IMG/VR virus record: IMGVR_UViG_3300030419_001717 | Coordinates: 1-64,000 of that record | Strand: one strand, 5' to 3' | DNA: 64,000 nt | Source: a virus | In this document: one piece after another, positions 15,801 through 22,448 of the stretch | Layout of the letters: each line of letters starts with the position of its first letter | Position numbering within the stretch: position 1 is the stretch's first letter | Translations under genes and position numbers: made by a program | The notes under the pieces: model-generated | What the model was told of the DNA's origin: nothing | What the model saw: the letters and a program-made list of their open reading frames with translations, nothing else | Database searches by the model: none

Positions 15801-16700
15801 CTAAAACCCCGTATTCTTTTTTCTTACAAATTGTAAATCGTATGTAGTATGAGAAAGAGGTAAATCTTTATTATCAAAAGGTCCACCATCCCATGGCCAA
15901 CATGTTCTCCACCAAGGTCCCCACTTTTGTTCCATATATTCAAAATTAACTACATTAGAGAATTCTAACTTCCTTCTAATATCTTCATCACCTTGACTTG
16001 TTTGCATACCATGTTCATAATAGTCTTTCACATCTTGTTTAGAATCACAACCTCCATGGAAGTATGAACTGTCTAAAGACATAATACGTTTAATAGGAGA
16101 ACCTCCTACATTACGTTCACGTAAAAATATACGCATTATATAATCACTATCTTCACAATAAGCTGGATAAAAGTTCTCATCAAATAAACCTATTTGTTGT
16201 ACAACCCAATCCTTTAATAAGAATACATTCCAACTACCTATCCCAGCAAAGTCTCCTTCAAATCCATGAATCATTCCTACTGTGTGGTCTTTAGCTTTTT
16301 CACACATCTCTTCAAGGAAACCTTTACCGAAAGATACATCATCATTAGCAATAAGCCAATAAGGTTCCATCATGAAAGATTTAATTATAAGATTCCATCC
16401 ACCAGCTATTCCTATGTTCTGGGGTAAGTGGCAAACTTGTAAATTATCTATAAGTTTATTATTCTGATGTTCTGCAACTATCTTATCTAGTTCTTCAGTT
16501 ATTTCACCTCTACCATTATTATTAAAAATAATATAGTTCTTTACAGGGAAATCTACGCTCTCTATTTGTTTCTTTACCCATTTAGGTTGCCTAACAACGA
16601 GGGCACCTAAGACAGGTATCTTATTTTCTGCACTTCGTTTATTCTTATAATAAGTGTGTACATTTTCGTGTTCAATCACGGGGTCTTCTTTCTTTACCAT
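15801..16700 (-). CDS. Glycosyltransferase, GT-A fold (GT2-like)
   Basis: 299 residues. VPVLGALVVRQPKWVKKQIE is the opening strand-helix of a GT-A domain, IGIAGGWNLIIKSF and YWLIANDDVSFGKGFLEEM (about 118-136) carry the acidic metal-binding motif, and NFYPAYCEDSDYIMRIF (about 175-191) has the catalytic-loop ED motif. It should transfer a nucleotide-activated sugar. It overlaps the next GT gene by 7 bases, and the start of the propeller gene abuts its stop. Substrate unknown. Confidence 0.85.
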   Translation of the reverse strand: MVKKEDPVIEHENVHTYYKNKRSAENKIPVLGALVVRQPKWVKKQIESVDFPVKNYIIFNNNGRGEITEELDKIVAEHQNNKLIDNLQVCHLPQNIGIAGGWNLIIKSFMMEPYWLIANDDVSFGKGFLEEMCEKAKDHTVGMIHGFEGDFAGIGSWNVFLLKDWVVQQIGLFDENFYPAYCEDSDYIMRIFLRERNVGGSPIKRIMSLDSSYFHGGCDSKQDVKDYYEHGMQTSQGDEDIRRKLEFSNVVNFEYMEQKWGPWWRTCWPWDGGPFDNKDLPLSHTTYDLQFVRKKNTGF

Positions 16701-17299
16701 TCATCTCCTCCTTTTATTATTAAATATTTATCATCCCATTTTACATTGGTTAAGTATCCTCTTTTTGATTTATAAGTAGAGCAATATTGACATGGATGTA
16801 ATTGGTATCTTACATCATACATCTGGTCTATCTCTGGGTTCATATTAGCAAACTCTTTTCGTATTAATACTGATGGTGTTTCATCAAATCTATACATGCT
16901 ATGGTCTAACGTATCAGGGTCATTAAGGAATGTACGAAAATCCTCTACCTGTATAATCTCGTCTCCATCTAAAAATAATATCCATGGTATTTCTGGATGA
17001 ACTGAGGGTTGTCCCATATTATGAGTCTTACCTTCTACCACGCTAAAGTTTCCATGCACTGGTGGTAAACTTGATTCAGTTACTACTATTACTTGTTTTG
17101 AAACGCTAATAGCATTTCCTATACATTCTATAATTGAGTCTTTGTATTCTGTCTTGTAGCGTATGATTGTAGCTATTTTCATGTGATAAGGTGAATCAGG
17201 GATAAGCTTTACTAAGTCTTGATTGCGAGGGTGTGTCCATAAAAATGGAGTCTTACCATATCTAGGGTTGTGGTCTACTGATACTGGTGGTGCTTTCAC
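16694..17299 (-). CDS. Glycosyltransferase-like GT-A protein
   Basis: 201 residues from a GTG start at 17299, with AAGGAGGGGAA directly upstream, which settles the start against the internal ATG at 17182. MKIATIIRYKTEYKDSIIEC begins a truncated GT-A fold and PWILFLDGDEIIQVEDF (about 121-137) holds the DxD metal motif. It is shorter than a full GT2 enzyme (about 250-300 residues) and lacks an obvious catalytic-loop region. C-terminal cysteines (HPCQYCSTYK) are noteworthy. It overlaps the epimerase gene by 4 bases. Confidence 0.78.
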   Translation of the reverse strand: MKAPPVSVDHNPRYGKTPFLWTHPRNQDLVKLIPDSPYHMKIATIIRYKTEYKDSIIECIGNAISVSKQVIVVTESSLPPVHGNFSVVEGKTHNMGQPSVHPEIPWILFLDGDEIIQVEDFRTFLNDPDTLDHSMYRFDETPSVLIRKEFANMNPEIDQMYDVRYQLHPCQYCSTYKSKRGYLTNVKWDDKYLIIKGGDEW

Positions 17300-18309
17300 T
17301 TCCCCTCCTTATTCCAAAACTCATATATATTAGTATCTAACTCAAAGTCTTTCCATTCTTTCCTTTTATGTTGTGGTGCTTTCTGTGCCCACTCCCACAT
17401 CTTAGTTAGCCCTTCTTCTAAATCTATTCTATGTTTAAAATCTAATAGTTCTACAGACTTATCCCACGTAGACCATGCATATTTAGTTTCATGACGTGGT
17501 TCTAGATGTACTGGTTTTAAATCAGTTCCTGTTACTTTGAGTAATACATCACACGCATCGTTGATTGTATATTCTTTAATACCACCTAGATTAATAATCT
17601 CTCCTATACATTTATCTGATTGTGATGCTTTCCATAAAGGTTCAAGTGCATCATCTATATAACTAAACGCTCTCTTCTGTTTTCCATCACCAAATATGGT
17701 AGGGGGTATATCATTCATAATCTGGTACATCCAAATGCCTAATACGTTTCTATATCTGTCCCAGATATTTTGGTTACGTCCATAAAAATTATGTGGACGA
17801 ACCACTGTATAATTTAGGCCATGCTGGCGGGCTGCGACTTCCAAGTCTTGTTCTACTGCGTATTTAGCTATACCGTAAGGGTCAATCGGGGTGGGTAATA
17901 ATTCTTCACTAAATGGGGGTGTGTGAATGTCCCCATAGACTGCCATCGAAGATGTGAATACAAAACGTTCTATGTCGTGTTTAATACTGTTAGTAATTAA
18001 GTTAGTCGATGCAATCAAGTTATTCTCATAGTTATGTTTTCTCATAAAAGGACTAAGCCCTTCAGCTGCATAGGCAGCCATATGATAAACAATATCTATC
18101 TTGTTCTCTTTAAACATTAAGTCTACATACTTAAGTTCTTTTAAGTCATAGCTATATAGTTTAACGCCTAGGTTTACGTTCTCTAGATATCCACCACTGA
18201 AGTCATCAACTCCTATGACTGTATGCTCTGTGTTATCTAAAATCCAGTCAGCTAAGCGAGAACCTAGTAGCCCTCCTACGCCTGTTATTAAAATTGTTTT
18301 ATTCATCAA
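17296..18309 (-). CDS. NAD-dependent epimerase/dehydratase, extended SDR
   Basis: 337 residues. NAD-binding GxxGxxG at ITGVGGLLGSRL (about 7-18), D in VIGVDDFSGGYLENV, SSMAVYG at about 120, and YGIAKYAVEQ (YxxxK, about 144-153) define an extended short-chain dehydrogenase similar to UDP-glucose 4-epimerases and dTDP-glucose dehydratases. It would provide an activated sugar for the neighbouring glycosyltransferases. Length is normal for the family. Exact substrate cannot be read from the sequence. Confidence 0.9.
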   Translation of the reverse strand: MMNKTILITGVGGLLGSRLADWILDNTEHTVIGVDDFSGGYLENVNLGVKLYSYDLKELKYVDLMFKENKIDIVYHMAAYAAEGLSPFMRKHNYENNLIASTNLITNSIKHDIERFVFTSSMAVYGDIHTPPFSEELLPTPIDPYGIAKYAVEQDLEVAARQHGLNYTVVRPHNFYGRNQNIWDRYRNVLGIWMYQIMNDIPPTIFGDGKQKRAFSYIDDALEPLWKASQSDKCIGEIINLGGIKEYTINDACDVLLKVTGTDLKPVHLEPRHETKYAWSTWDKSVELLDFKHRIDLEEGLTKMWEWAQKAPQHKRKEWKDFELDTNIYEFWNKEGK

Positions 18310-18315
18310 TAAGCT

Positions 18316-18726
18316 CTATTTATCACTGCTATTTTCGAACACCGTAATCTTTGCATCCTTTGGGAGTTCTAAGCTCCATGGAGGCACATACCCTGTATCG
18401 CATGAACAGTTATGCATCCCGTGTTCACAAATACAGCTTGTTACGACTGTGACATTTTCTCCTTTGGTCTCTCGTGCTATTTTGAGCAAAATGAGATATC
18501 CTATCAAATCGTCTAGTGTATCTTCTGTTGCATCATCGAGCCCATTGTTTTTAATTCTAGAGAGTTTATCGTCGATACGTGCACAGATGGCCTGTGCGTT
18601 ATCGAGCTTACTAAAAATATTATCAGGCTCCAGAGCTGAATCTCCATAAGCCTTGTTCTTGCTTAAGAGCAAGTCGCGAATCTCATTACAAGTCCACTTG
18701 ATATTATTCTGCGTTTTTTTCGACAT
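18316..18726 (-). CDS. DUF1599 / nucleotide-modification-associated protein
   Basis: 136 residues. LLSKNKAYGDSALEPDNIFS, then ICARIDDKLSRIKNN and DTLDDLIGYLILLKIARET match the DUF1599 family (nucleotide modification associated domain 1), an all-alpha domain found in many phages and distantly related to MazG-type hydrolases. The C-terminus adds CICEHGMHNCSCDTGYVPPW, a Cys/His cluster that may bind zinc. It is the first gene of the leftward operon and has its own TATA box. Nucleotide binding is inferred from the family. Confidence 0.82.
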   Translation of the reverse strand: MSKKTQNNIKWTCNEIRDLLLSKNKAYGDSALEPDNIFSKLDNAQAICARIDDKLSRIKNNGLDDATEDTLDDLIGYLILLKIARETKGENVTVVTSCICEHGMHNCSCDTGYVPPWSLELPKDAKITVFENSSDK

Positions 18727-19008
18727 AGTTTTTTCACTAAAAGTAGTAACTACTCAGAGTATATAAAACTTTCTGTTAACATAACATATAGACATATTAG
18801 CCTGCCTTGAAATGCTTACTCTATATAATATATCTATATAGCTATTACTCTATTAAGATACTACTTTCAAAATTTACCCGATTTGTTTAGACCCCTACAC
18901 GACATATGACACCATGGCCCCCTCGTGATTTTAGACGGGGGGTGGAAAAAAAATAAGATAAAATAATAATAGTACTAAATAAATAATAATTACAAAAATA
19001 TGTAAGCG
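18727..19008. other. Divergent intergenic region with a GC-rich hairpin
   Basis: Transcription diverges here: leftward to the DUF1599 gene and rightward to the early micro-genes. The minus-strand TATA box AGTTTTATATACTC lies at 18770-18757. A hairpin at 18918-18942 pairs CCCCC/GGGGG and CGT/ACG around one bulged T, then a run of A follows. The rest is AT-rich with TATA-like steps; an iteron-like CTCTATTAAG occurs at 18848-18857. No gene is seen. Confidence 0.6.
18757..18773 (-). promoter_or_regulatory. Minus-strand TATA box before DUF1599 gene
   Basis: AGTTTTATATACTC on the minus strand is followed about 35 bases later by the ATG at 18726. This is the likely promoter of the leftward operon head. 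Confidence 0.65.
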
Positions 19009-19109
19009 GGACGTATATCGCACTATATATACTCCCTCGTTCCTTATATACTAAAACCAGCGATACCCTTATATACTTGGTTGCTATAAGTAATATAGAG
19101 GTAAAAGAA
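19009..19109 (+). promoter_or_regulatory. Early promoter cassette P1 with three TATA boxes
   Basis: Three TATA-like boxes in tandem at about 19022-19031 (CTATATATACTCC), 19042-19052 (CTTATATACT) and 19068-19077 (CTTATATACTT), then TTGCTATAAGTAATATAG and the ribosome site GAGGTAAAAGAA before the ATG at 19110. The end closely matches the ends of the cassettes upstream of 19703, 20601 and 21447. Confidence 0.8.
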
Positions 19110-19244
19110 ATGACAACAACCGTAACACAACAGCAAGTAGCACAACACAACAAGGCAGTAATAGCCCGTGTAGTAGCCCAACACATTTGGGCCCAGACCA
19201 GTAGGGTAGCTACTACTACCAGACACAGCCAATGGAGTAGGTAA
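19110..19244 (+). CDS. 44-residue Gln/Thr-rich micro-protein
   Basis: ATG at 19110 after GAGGTAAAAGAA, 44 codons to TAA. The protein starts MTTTVTQQQVAQHNKAVIAR and continues with Val, Ala, His, Trp and Ser/Arg residues; no known fold is seen. It is directly under early promoter cassette P1, so expression early in infection is likely. Possible role: small host-interaction protein. The high content of Thr, Gln and Arg is unlike its neighbours. Confidence 0.55.
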   Translation: MTTTVTQQQVAQHNKAVIARVVAQHIWAQTSRVATTTRHSQWSR

Positions 19245-19246
19245 CT

Positions 19247-19369
19247 ATGAAATGGCTTGAGGTAGGTAGCCTATCCGTAGGTGACCCAGAAGAGGTATTA
19301 GACAAGCTTAATGCATTACTAACTAAAACAATAAATGAAGCACAAAAACAAATGGAGGAAAAGAAATGA
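19247..19369 (+). CDS. 40-residue charged helical micro-protein
   Basis: ATG at 19247, two bases after the previous stop, with AATGGAGTAGGTAAC giving a GGAG-like ribosome site. The 40-residue protein (MKWLEVGSLSVGDPEEV start) ends in an amphipathic helix with NEAQKQMEEKK. Not recognised. It overlaps the next small frame by ATGA. Confidence 0.55.
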   Translation: MKWLEVGSLSVGDPEEVLDKLNALLTKTINEAQKQMEEKK

Positions 19370-19431
19370 ACTATAGAAACTTTTTAGTAAACTACTTAGT
19401 AACAGTATCTTACGCAACCCGTAAGCTGTAA
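19366..19431 (+). CDS. 21-residue micro-ORF
   Basis: ATG overlaps the previous stop (ATGA) after GGAGGAAAAGAA; 21 codons ending RKL. Hydrophobic/aromatic composition (NYRNFLVNYLVTVSYA) suggests a short membrane peptide if made. Kept because of the ribosome site and coupling, but very short. Confidence 0.3.
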   Translation: MNYRNFLVNYLVTVSYATRKL

Positions 19432-19596
19432 ACAGTAAGCCGTCCCTAAGTCGGGACATGTCCTATATTGTACCATGTCCACATATGCCTACCCCCCTAG
19501 GCACCCCCCCTATACCCCCCCATGCCATAATTCTACCATGCGCCCACTTTTTTTTATTTATTTATTATTTTGTGCTTAGCTTTTTTTGTAAACATT
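19432..19596. other. Intergenic region with palindromes and C-runs
   Basis: Contains hairpin GTCCC/GGGAC at 19442-19457, the perfect 10-base palindrome GGACATGTCC at 19454-19463, two runs of 6-7 C at about 19492-19520, CCATGCGC at 19536-19543 (part of the GRCCATGYGC family) and a T-run at 19550-19559. Likely 3' end of the first early transcript and control region for the next cassette. No gene is seen. Confidence 0.5.
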
Positions 19597-19702
19597 GAGC
19601 GGGCTGTATATAGGGGTATATAAGGTAAGAGGAGCCTTATATACTGTTTAGAGACAAAGCTTTATATACTCTCTCGCTACAAGTATAATAGAGGTAAATA
19701 CA
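19597..19702 (+). promoter_or_regulatory. Early promoter cassette P2 with three TATA boxes
   Basis: TATA-like boxes at about 19615-19623 (GTATATAAGG), 19636-19645 (CTTATATACT) and 19660-19670 (CTTTATATACTC), then CTCGCTACAAGTATAATA and GAGGTAAATACA before ATG at 19703. The final 45 bases are almost identical to those of P3 and P4. Confidence 0.82.
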
Positions 19703-20053
19703 ATGACTAATCAAACGTATACAACAAATAAAACCGGCTTTATCGTCTTTGACGGTAGAATAATGTCAATTCACAATTTTTGGATTGAAGTAATGGGTTC
19801 CAGAATGGAAGGCACAAATTCCCTTTATTGCCACACCGTAGGCTGGGCAAACTTGCACAGCTTTGGAACTAAACACGGAAGTCTTGACGACTCCGAAGTT
19901 TGGAACGTAATAAATAGCGTAGGTGCTAAGTTCGTCTTATACCCTTCCCAAAAACCAGACAGGTATAACACTTGGGACGGCGGACGCTGGGAACAGAAAA
20001 TGCTTGAACTTGGAGCAATGGAAAATGGCTGTTATCAAATGGGGGACTTTTAA
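19703..20053 (+). CDS. Unknown early protein, 116 residues
   Basis: First gene under cassette P2. Soluble, aromatic-rich protein with mixed alpha/beta character (GFIVFDGRIMSIHNFWIEVM and NVINSVGAKFVLYP). No transmembrane segment, Cys cluster or known motif. The stop is followed directly by the ATG of the next gene (20054), so the two are translationally coupled. Codon use here is more GC-rich than in the replication operon. Function unknown; early location suggests host control. Confidence 0.72.
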   Translation: MTNQTYTTNKTGFIVFDGRIMSIHNFWIEVMGSRMEGTNSLYCHTVGWANLHSFGTKHGSLDDSEVWNVINSVGAKFVLYPSQKPDRYNTWDGGRWEQKMLELGAMENGCYQMGDF

Positions 20054-20278
20054 ATGAGCTGGACAGAAACACCGGCCGAAGTATTCCGCCGAAATCAAGA
20101 ACGCAAAGCTAAAGAAATGCAAACAGCAATGACGACAAGCGAGTTAAAGGTAGCTATTGACTCGCTACGCTTTGATATAAGTAAACTTAACACTTGGAAC
20201 GTAAGAAGTCCTAACGATATAGAATACTACGACGAAGTCCTCGCACAGCTAAGCTGGAGGTTAGAACGTGGTATTTGA
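20054..20278 (+). CDS. Unknown early protein, 74 residues
   Basis: Directly follows the previous stop. MSWTETPAEVFRRNQERKAK begins a helical, charged protein with an LKVAIDSLRFDISKL amphipathic helix. No known motif. Its end holds GGAGGTTAGAAC, which serves as ribosome site for the next, GTG-started, micro-gene. Confidence 0.68.
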   Translation: MSWTETPAEVFRRNQERKAKEMQTAMTTSELKVAIDSLRFDISKLNTWNVRSPNDIEYYDEVLAQLSWRLERGI

Positions 20279-20342
20279 ACTAATAATGGTTTTCTTCGCA
20301 CTAATAGAAGTTTATACTTTTATAAAAGCAATGGAGGGATAG
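20268..20342 (+). CDS. 24-residue hydrophobic micro-protein
   Basis: GTG at 20268 with GGAGG seven bases upstream; sequence MVFELIMVFFALIEVYTFIK then AMEG and TAG. A single hydrophobic helix suggests a membrane-inserting peptide. It overlaps the previous gene by 11 bases and its own end (ATGGAGGGATAG) supplies the ribosome site for the next gene. No known family. Confidence 0.45.
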   Translation: MVFELIMVFFALIEVYTFIKAMEG

Positions 20343-20344
20343 AA

Positions 20345-20458
20345 ATGTTAAAGTTTAATAGTAGGTGGCGCAAGCTCGCCAAAGATATAAAGCCCAAAAA
20401 AAAGAAAGAACCAGAAAGCTGGAACGCCGCCGACTTCATTTTTCACGTCGATAAATAA
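20345..20458 (+). CDS. 37-residue basic micro-protein
   Basis: ATG preceded by GGAGGGATAGAA, an excellent ribosome site. MLKFNSRWRKLAKDIKPKKK start, then an acidic/aromatic tail (WNAADFIFHVDK). Last gene of the P2 operon. Not recognised; charge suggests nucleic-acid binding. Confidence 0.55.
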   Translation: MLKFNSRWRKLAKDIKPKKKKEPESWNAADFIFHVDK

Positions 20459-20463
20459 AGTTG

Positions 20464-20473
20464 GCACATGGTC
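20464..20473 (-). promoter_or_regulatory. GRCCATGYGC element, inverted copy
   Basis: GCACATGGTC, the reverse complement of GACCATGTGC, lies 6 bases after the stop of the P2 operon and about 50 bases upstream of the first TATA box of P3. One of at least four copies in this 3-kb region. Confidence 0.5.
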
Positions 20474-20600
20474 GATTTTTTCAAAAAAGTGCGTTCGGGT
20501 TCTATATTGGGGTATATAAGTCCCCACGACGTTTATATACTAATTTGACCCAAACCTTTAAATACTTTCTTGCTACAGGTATTATAGAGGTAAGAGACCA
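20474..20600 (+). promoter_or_regulatory. Early promoter cassette P3 with three TATA boxes
   Basis: TATA-like boxes at about 20511-20519 (GGTATATAAG), 20530-20540 (GTTTATATACT) and 20555-20565 (CTTTAAATACTT), then TTGCTACAGGTATTATAGAGGTAAG and ATG at 20601. A/T run between the element at 20464 and the first box. Confidence 0.8.
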
Positions 20601-20705
20601 ATGTCAAAATCAAAATTCAAAGGAACGCGTTTTACAATAGCAAGTCCTGAAGCAACCAAAATGTGGAAGGCTGTTAAAGAGTTAAAACGTTTATACGCAA
20701 AATAA
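20601..20705 (+). CDS. 34-residue basic micro-protein
   Basis: ATG at 20601 after GAGGTAAGAGACCA. The 34-residue protein starts MSKSKFKGTRFTIASPEAT and ends with a basic helix (WKAVKELKRLYAK). It is followed at once by a strong hairpin (20714-20734) and the structured RNA region. It may be a real early peptide, or a 5' leader ORF of the RNA/tRNA transcript. Confidence 0.5.
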   Translation: MSKSKFKGTRFTIASPEATKMWKAVKELKRLYAK

Positions 20706-21225
20706 ATTAGGTTTAAAGGGGTAGCTCCCCTTTATCGTGAGTGGCTGAATAATCCCTTCCCAAAGGGGATAAGGCACACAACACCCTTGACCAACGGACA
20801 AGTGTCTGAGGGATAGGTGAGTGGTAGGCGCGGACACAATACTTAGGTATTTGGGCCGGTGGTCCTTGTGGGTTAACCTTGAATCCCACCTCACACCCGC
20901 TTAGGGGAACCGTGGAAGCTATCGACTGCTTCCCGACCTAAAAAGATGAAAATAGCAAAATAGTATTGCAACCCTAAGCACCTTATTGTTATTGCTGATT
21001 GCAACAGCTTTAATAGTCGGGTATAATCCGACTTAAAATAATGTCTGTCGCCGGACAACGAATGGCGAAGCGTAAAACAGCACACAGGTTAAGAGTGTTG
21101 CTTCCTAATCAGTTAGGGACACAAGAGCTTGTGTGACTGGAGTGACTATAGCACTCGCGGTTGGAAGCCCGTGGTTAGCGTGAGGGGTTCTGGAGCACCC
21201 CAACAGACAACCTTATTATTCTAGT
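20706..21225 (+). ncRNA. Structured RNA region A, leading into tRNA-Glu
   Basis: About 520 bases with no plausible gene but many perfect hairpins: TAAAGGGG/CCCCTTTA (20714-20734), ATCCC/GGGAT (20752-20770), AATAC-TTAG-GTATT (20838-20851), GGGCC/GGTCC (20853-20865), GTGGG/CCCAC (20868-20889), TTAGG/CCTAA enclosing GGAAGC/GCTTCC (20901-20941), AGTCGG/CCGACT (21015-21033), TCGCC/GGCGA (21048-21068), ACACAAG/CTTGTGT (21119-21134), GGGGT/ACCCC (21184-21201). It is downstream of P3 and runs into the tRNA gene, so the two probably share a precursor. RNase P, SRP and rRNA signature sequences were looked for and not found. Confidence 0.6.
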
Positions 21226-21301
21226 GGAGTCGTAGTGTAGTGGCCCAGCATTTAAGGCTTTCGACCTTAAGACCCGGGTTCGAATCCCGGCGACTCTGCC
21301 A
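21226..21301 (+). tRNA. tRNA-Glu, anticodon UUC
   Basis: 76 bases including an encoded CCA. Acceptor stem GGAGTCG/CGACTCT with a G-U first pair, D stem GTGT/GCAT, anticodon stem TAAGG/CCTTA with loop CTTTCGA (anticodon TTC for GAA/GAG), variable loop of 4 bases, and T stem CCGGG/CCCGG with loop TTCGAAT. Discriminator base is G. No intron. It is the only tRNA gene seen in the window and follows RNA region A directly. Confidence 0.93.
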
Positions 21302-21311
21302 GCTAAAATTT

Positions 21312-21321
21312 GACCATGCGC
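21312..21321 (+). promoter_or_regulatory. GRCCATGYGC element
   Basis: GACCATGCGC lies 10 bases after the tRNA and about 45 bases upstream of the first TATA box of P4, followed by an A/T run. Same placement relative to a promoter as the copies at 20464, 22054 and 22449. Confidence 0.5.
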
Positions 21322-21446
21322 CAATTTTTCAAAAACAGTGACCGGAACCTATATCGCAGTATATAAACCCCCTCGATACTTATATACCTTTTTGAGAGAA
21401 ACCTTTAAATACTCTCTCGCTACAAGTAAAATACGAGGTAATACAA
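21322..21446 (+). promoter_or_regulatory. Early promoter cassette P4 with three TATA boxes
   Basis: TATA-like boxes at about 21359-21368 (AGTATATAAA), 21379-21388 (CTTATATACC) and 21403-21413 (CTTTAAATACT), then CTCGCTACAAGTAAAATACG and GAGGTAATACAA before ATG at 21447. Near-identical to P2 over the last 45 bases. Confidence 0.82.
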
Positions 21447-21581
21447 ATGAGTTTCAAAGAAAATATAAAAAGAAATAAGTTTAGATTTAGGAAAGCTCCA
21501 ATTAGGAGACAACCGGAAAATAAAATAGACAGTGGAGTCTTAGACCAGCTTAAAGCTAAAAGATTGGGGTTGACCGAATGA
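21447..21581 (+). CDS. 44-residue basic early micro-protein
   Basis: First gene under P4. MSFKENIKRNKFRFRKAPIR start, strongly basic N-terminal half, then a short helix (GVLDQLKAKRLGLTE). Overlaps the next gene by ATGA. Likely nucleic-acid binding from charge only. Confidence 0.6.
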   Translation: MSFKENIKRNKFRFRKAPIRRQPENKIDSGVLDQLKAKRLGLTE

Positions 21582-21751
21582 GAGACGAGCTTTGGGAATT
21601 GGCTAATGATTTTCATTACGAAAACAGCGGAGCAACCGGAGAAGAAAACCTTCACCACGAAAAATGTGAATGGGTTTACGGTAATTGCACCTGCGGTAAA
21701 GCTGAAGAATTACAAATAAGATACGATTACGAGGACGACGGTGATTACTAA
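21578..21751 (+). CDS. 57-residue acidic early protein with Cys triad
   Basis: ATG overlaps the previous stop. Acidic protein (MRDELWELANDFHYENSGAT) with C30, C37 and C39 in CEWVYGNCTCGK and histidines HH just before, which could form a small metal site. Ends in an acidic tail (DYEDDGDY). Coupled to the next gene by TAATG. Unknown function. Confidence 0.6.
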   Translation: MRDELWELANDFHYENSGATGEENLHHEKCEWVYGNCTCGKAEELQIRYDYEDDGDY

Positions 21752-21891
21752 TGAGTGAACACAACGTATATAATTGGACCGACTTCTTATTGTGTATAGG
21801 AATGGAACTCGCCTACTATAAGAATGGCGAACGTCCTATCCAAGAACAAATGATAGCAGAAAAATTAATAGAAATAGGAGGTATAAAATAA
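21751..21891 (+). CDS. 46-residue unknown early protein
   Basis: TAATG overlap with the preceding gene. MSEHNVYNWTDFLLCIGMEL start; a helical, soluble protein with QEQMIAEKLIEIGG at the end, a pattern like a small dimerisation helix. Its end (GGAGGTATAAAATAATG) provides the ribosome site for the next gene. Confidence 0.6.
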   Translation: MSEHNVYNWTDFLLCIGMELAYYKNGERPIQEQMIAEKLIEIGGIK

Positions 21892-22049
21892 TGTTAGTAA
21901 GAAAGACAGACGCAGAGCTTATAAGAAAAGGTTTTGAAGAAGACGACCTAGTCTGCGATTCGTGTAAAGACGCTCACGCTACGTCAAGGGCAAGCCACGA
22001 CGAAGTGTGCACAGATTGTTTTTACGAAATCTACGACGGGTGCCCTTAA
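21891..22049 (+). CDS. 52-residue zinc-ribbon micro-protein
   Basis: GGAGG lies 8 bases before ATG at 21891. CDSC at about residues 22-25 and CTDC at about 40-43 form a CxxC-X14-CxxC zinc ribbon; a fifth cysteine is near the end. Last gene of the P4 operon. One of at least seven single-zinc-ribbon small proteins in the window. Probably a protein- or RNA-binding module. Confidence 0.65.
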   Translation: MLVRKTDAELIRKGFEEDDLVCDSCKDAHATSRASHDEVCTDCFYEIYDGCP

Positions 22050-22053
22050 ATTG

Positions 22054-22109
22054 GGCCATGTGCAAACCTTTATTAAGGAGGTCGCTATAGGTATATCAGA
22101 GGTCAAACA
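22054..22109 (+). promoter_or_regulatory. GRCCATGYGC element and promoter of 92-residue gene
   Basis: GGCCATGTGC at 22054-22063 is followed by the TATA-like AACCTTTATTAAGG (22065-22078). The transcript would start near 22097. GAGGTC at 22099-22104 precedes ATG at 22110. A single TATA box, unlike P1-P4. Confidence 0.6.
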
Positions 22110-22388
22110 ATGACAGATAATCAAAAGAAAACAACAACGATTGAGAAGCCCTATGAAATTTGGGTGGATAAGCACGGAGCCGGTTTTGAGTGGAGAGTAT
22201 TAAAGAAATACCAAAAACCAGAACTGGAAGCAAAGAACCAATACGCCCGGTGGTTCTGTGGTGTTAAGTCACCGTATACTTACGGAGAATTTGAATTAGG
22301 AGACGTTTACGTTTCAGAAATTAAATCAATGGCTACCAAGATAATAGAAGGCGCTGACGAATGCGCTGACTGGATAGCTAACCACTAA
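22110..22388 (+). CDS. Unknown early protein, 92 residues
   Basis: Monocistronic under its own promoter. MTDNQKKTTTIEKPYEIWVD start, basic and aromatic, with a helical C-terminus (SEIKSMATKIIEGADECADW). One cysteine in WFCGVKSP. No known motif. A hairpin at 22407-22440 follows. Early location and isolated promoter suggest a regulatory or host-directed role. Confidence 0.7.
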   Translation: MTDNQKKTTTIEKPYEIWVDKHGAGFEWRVLKKYQKPELEAKNQYARWFCGVKSPYTYGEFELGDVYVSEIKSMATKIIEGADECADWIANH

Positions 22389-22406
22389 GAGTTAACAACC
22401 TCTAAC

Positions 22407-22440
22407 GGGGTGGTTTCAGGAGCCGAATTCCGACCACCCC
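22407..22440 (+). terminator. GC-rich hairpin after the 92-residue gene
   Basis: GGGGTGGT at 22407-22414 pairs perfectly with ACCACCCC at 22433-22440, 8 bp with an 18-base loop, 19 bases past the stop, followed by AAAAGTT. Probably the 3' end of the transcript. Confidence 0.55.
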
Positions 22441-22448
22441 AAAAGTTA

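Noticed and set aside
20706-21225. RNase P RNA, SRP RNA or rRNA fragment
   Set aside because: The conserved RNase P core sequences, SRP domain IV signature and rRNA signatures were looked for by eye and not seen; only general hairpin density supports an RNA.
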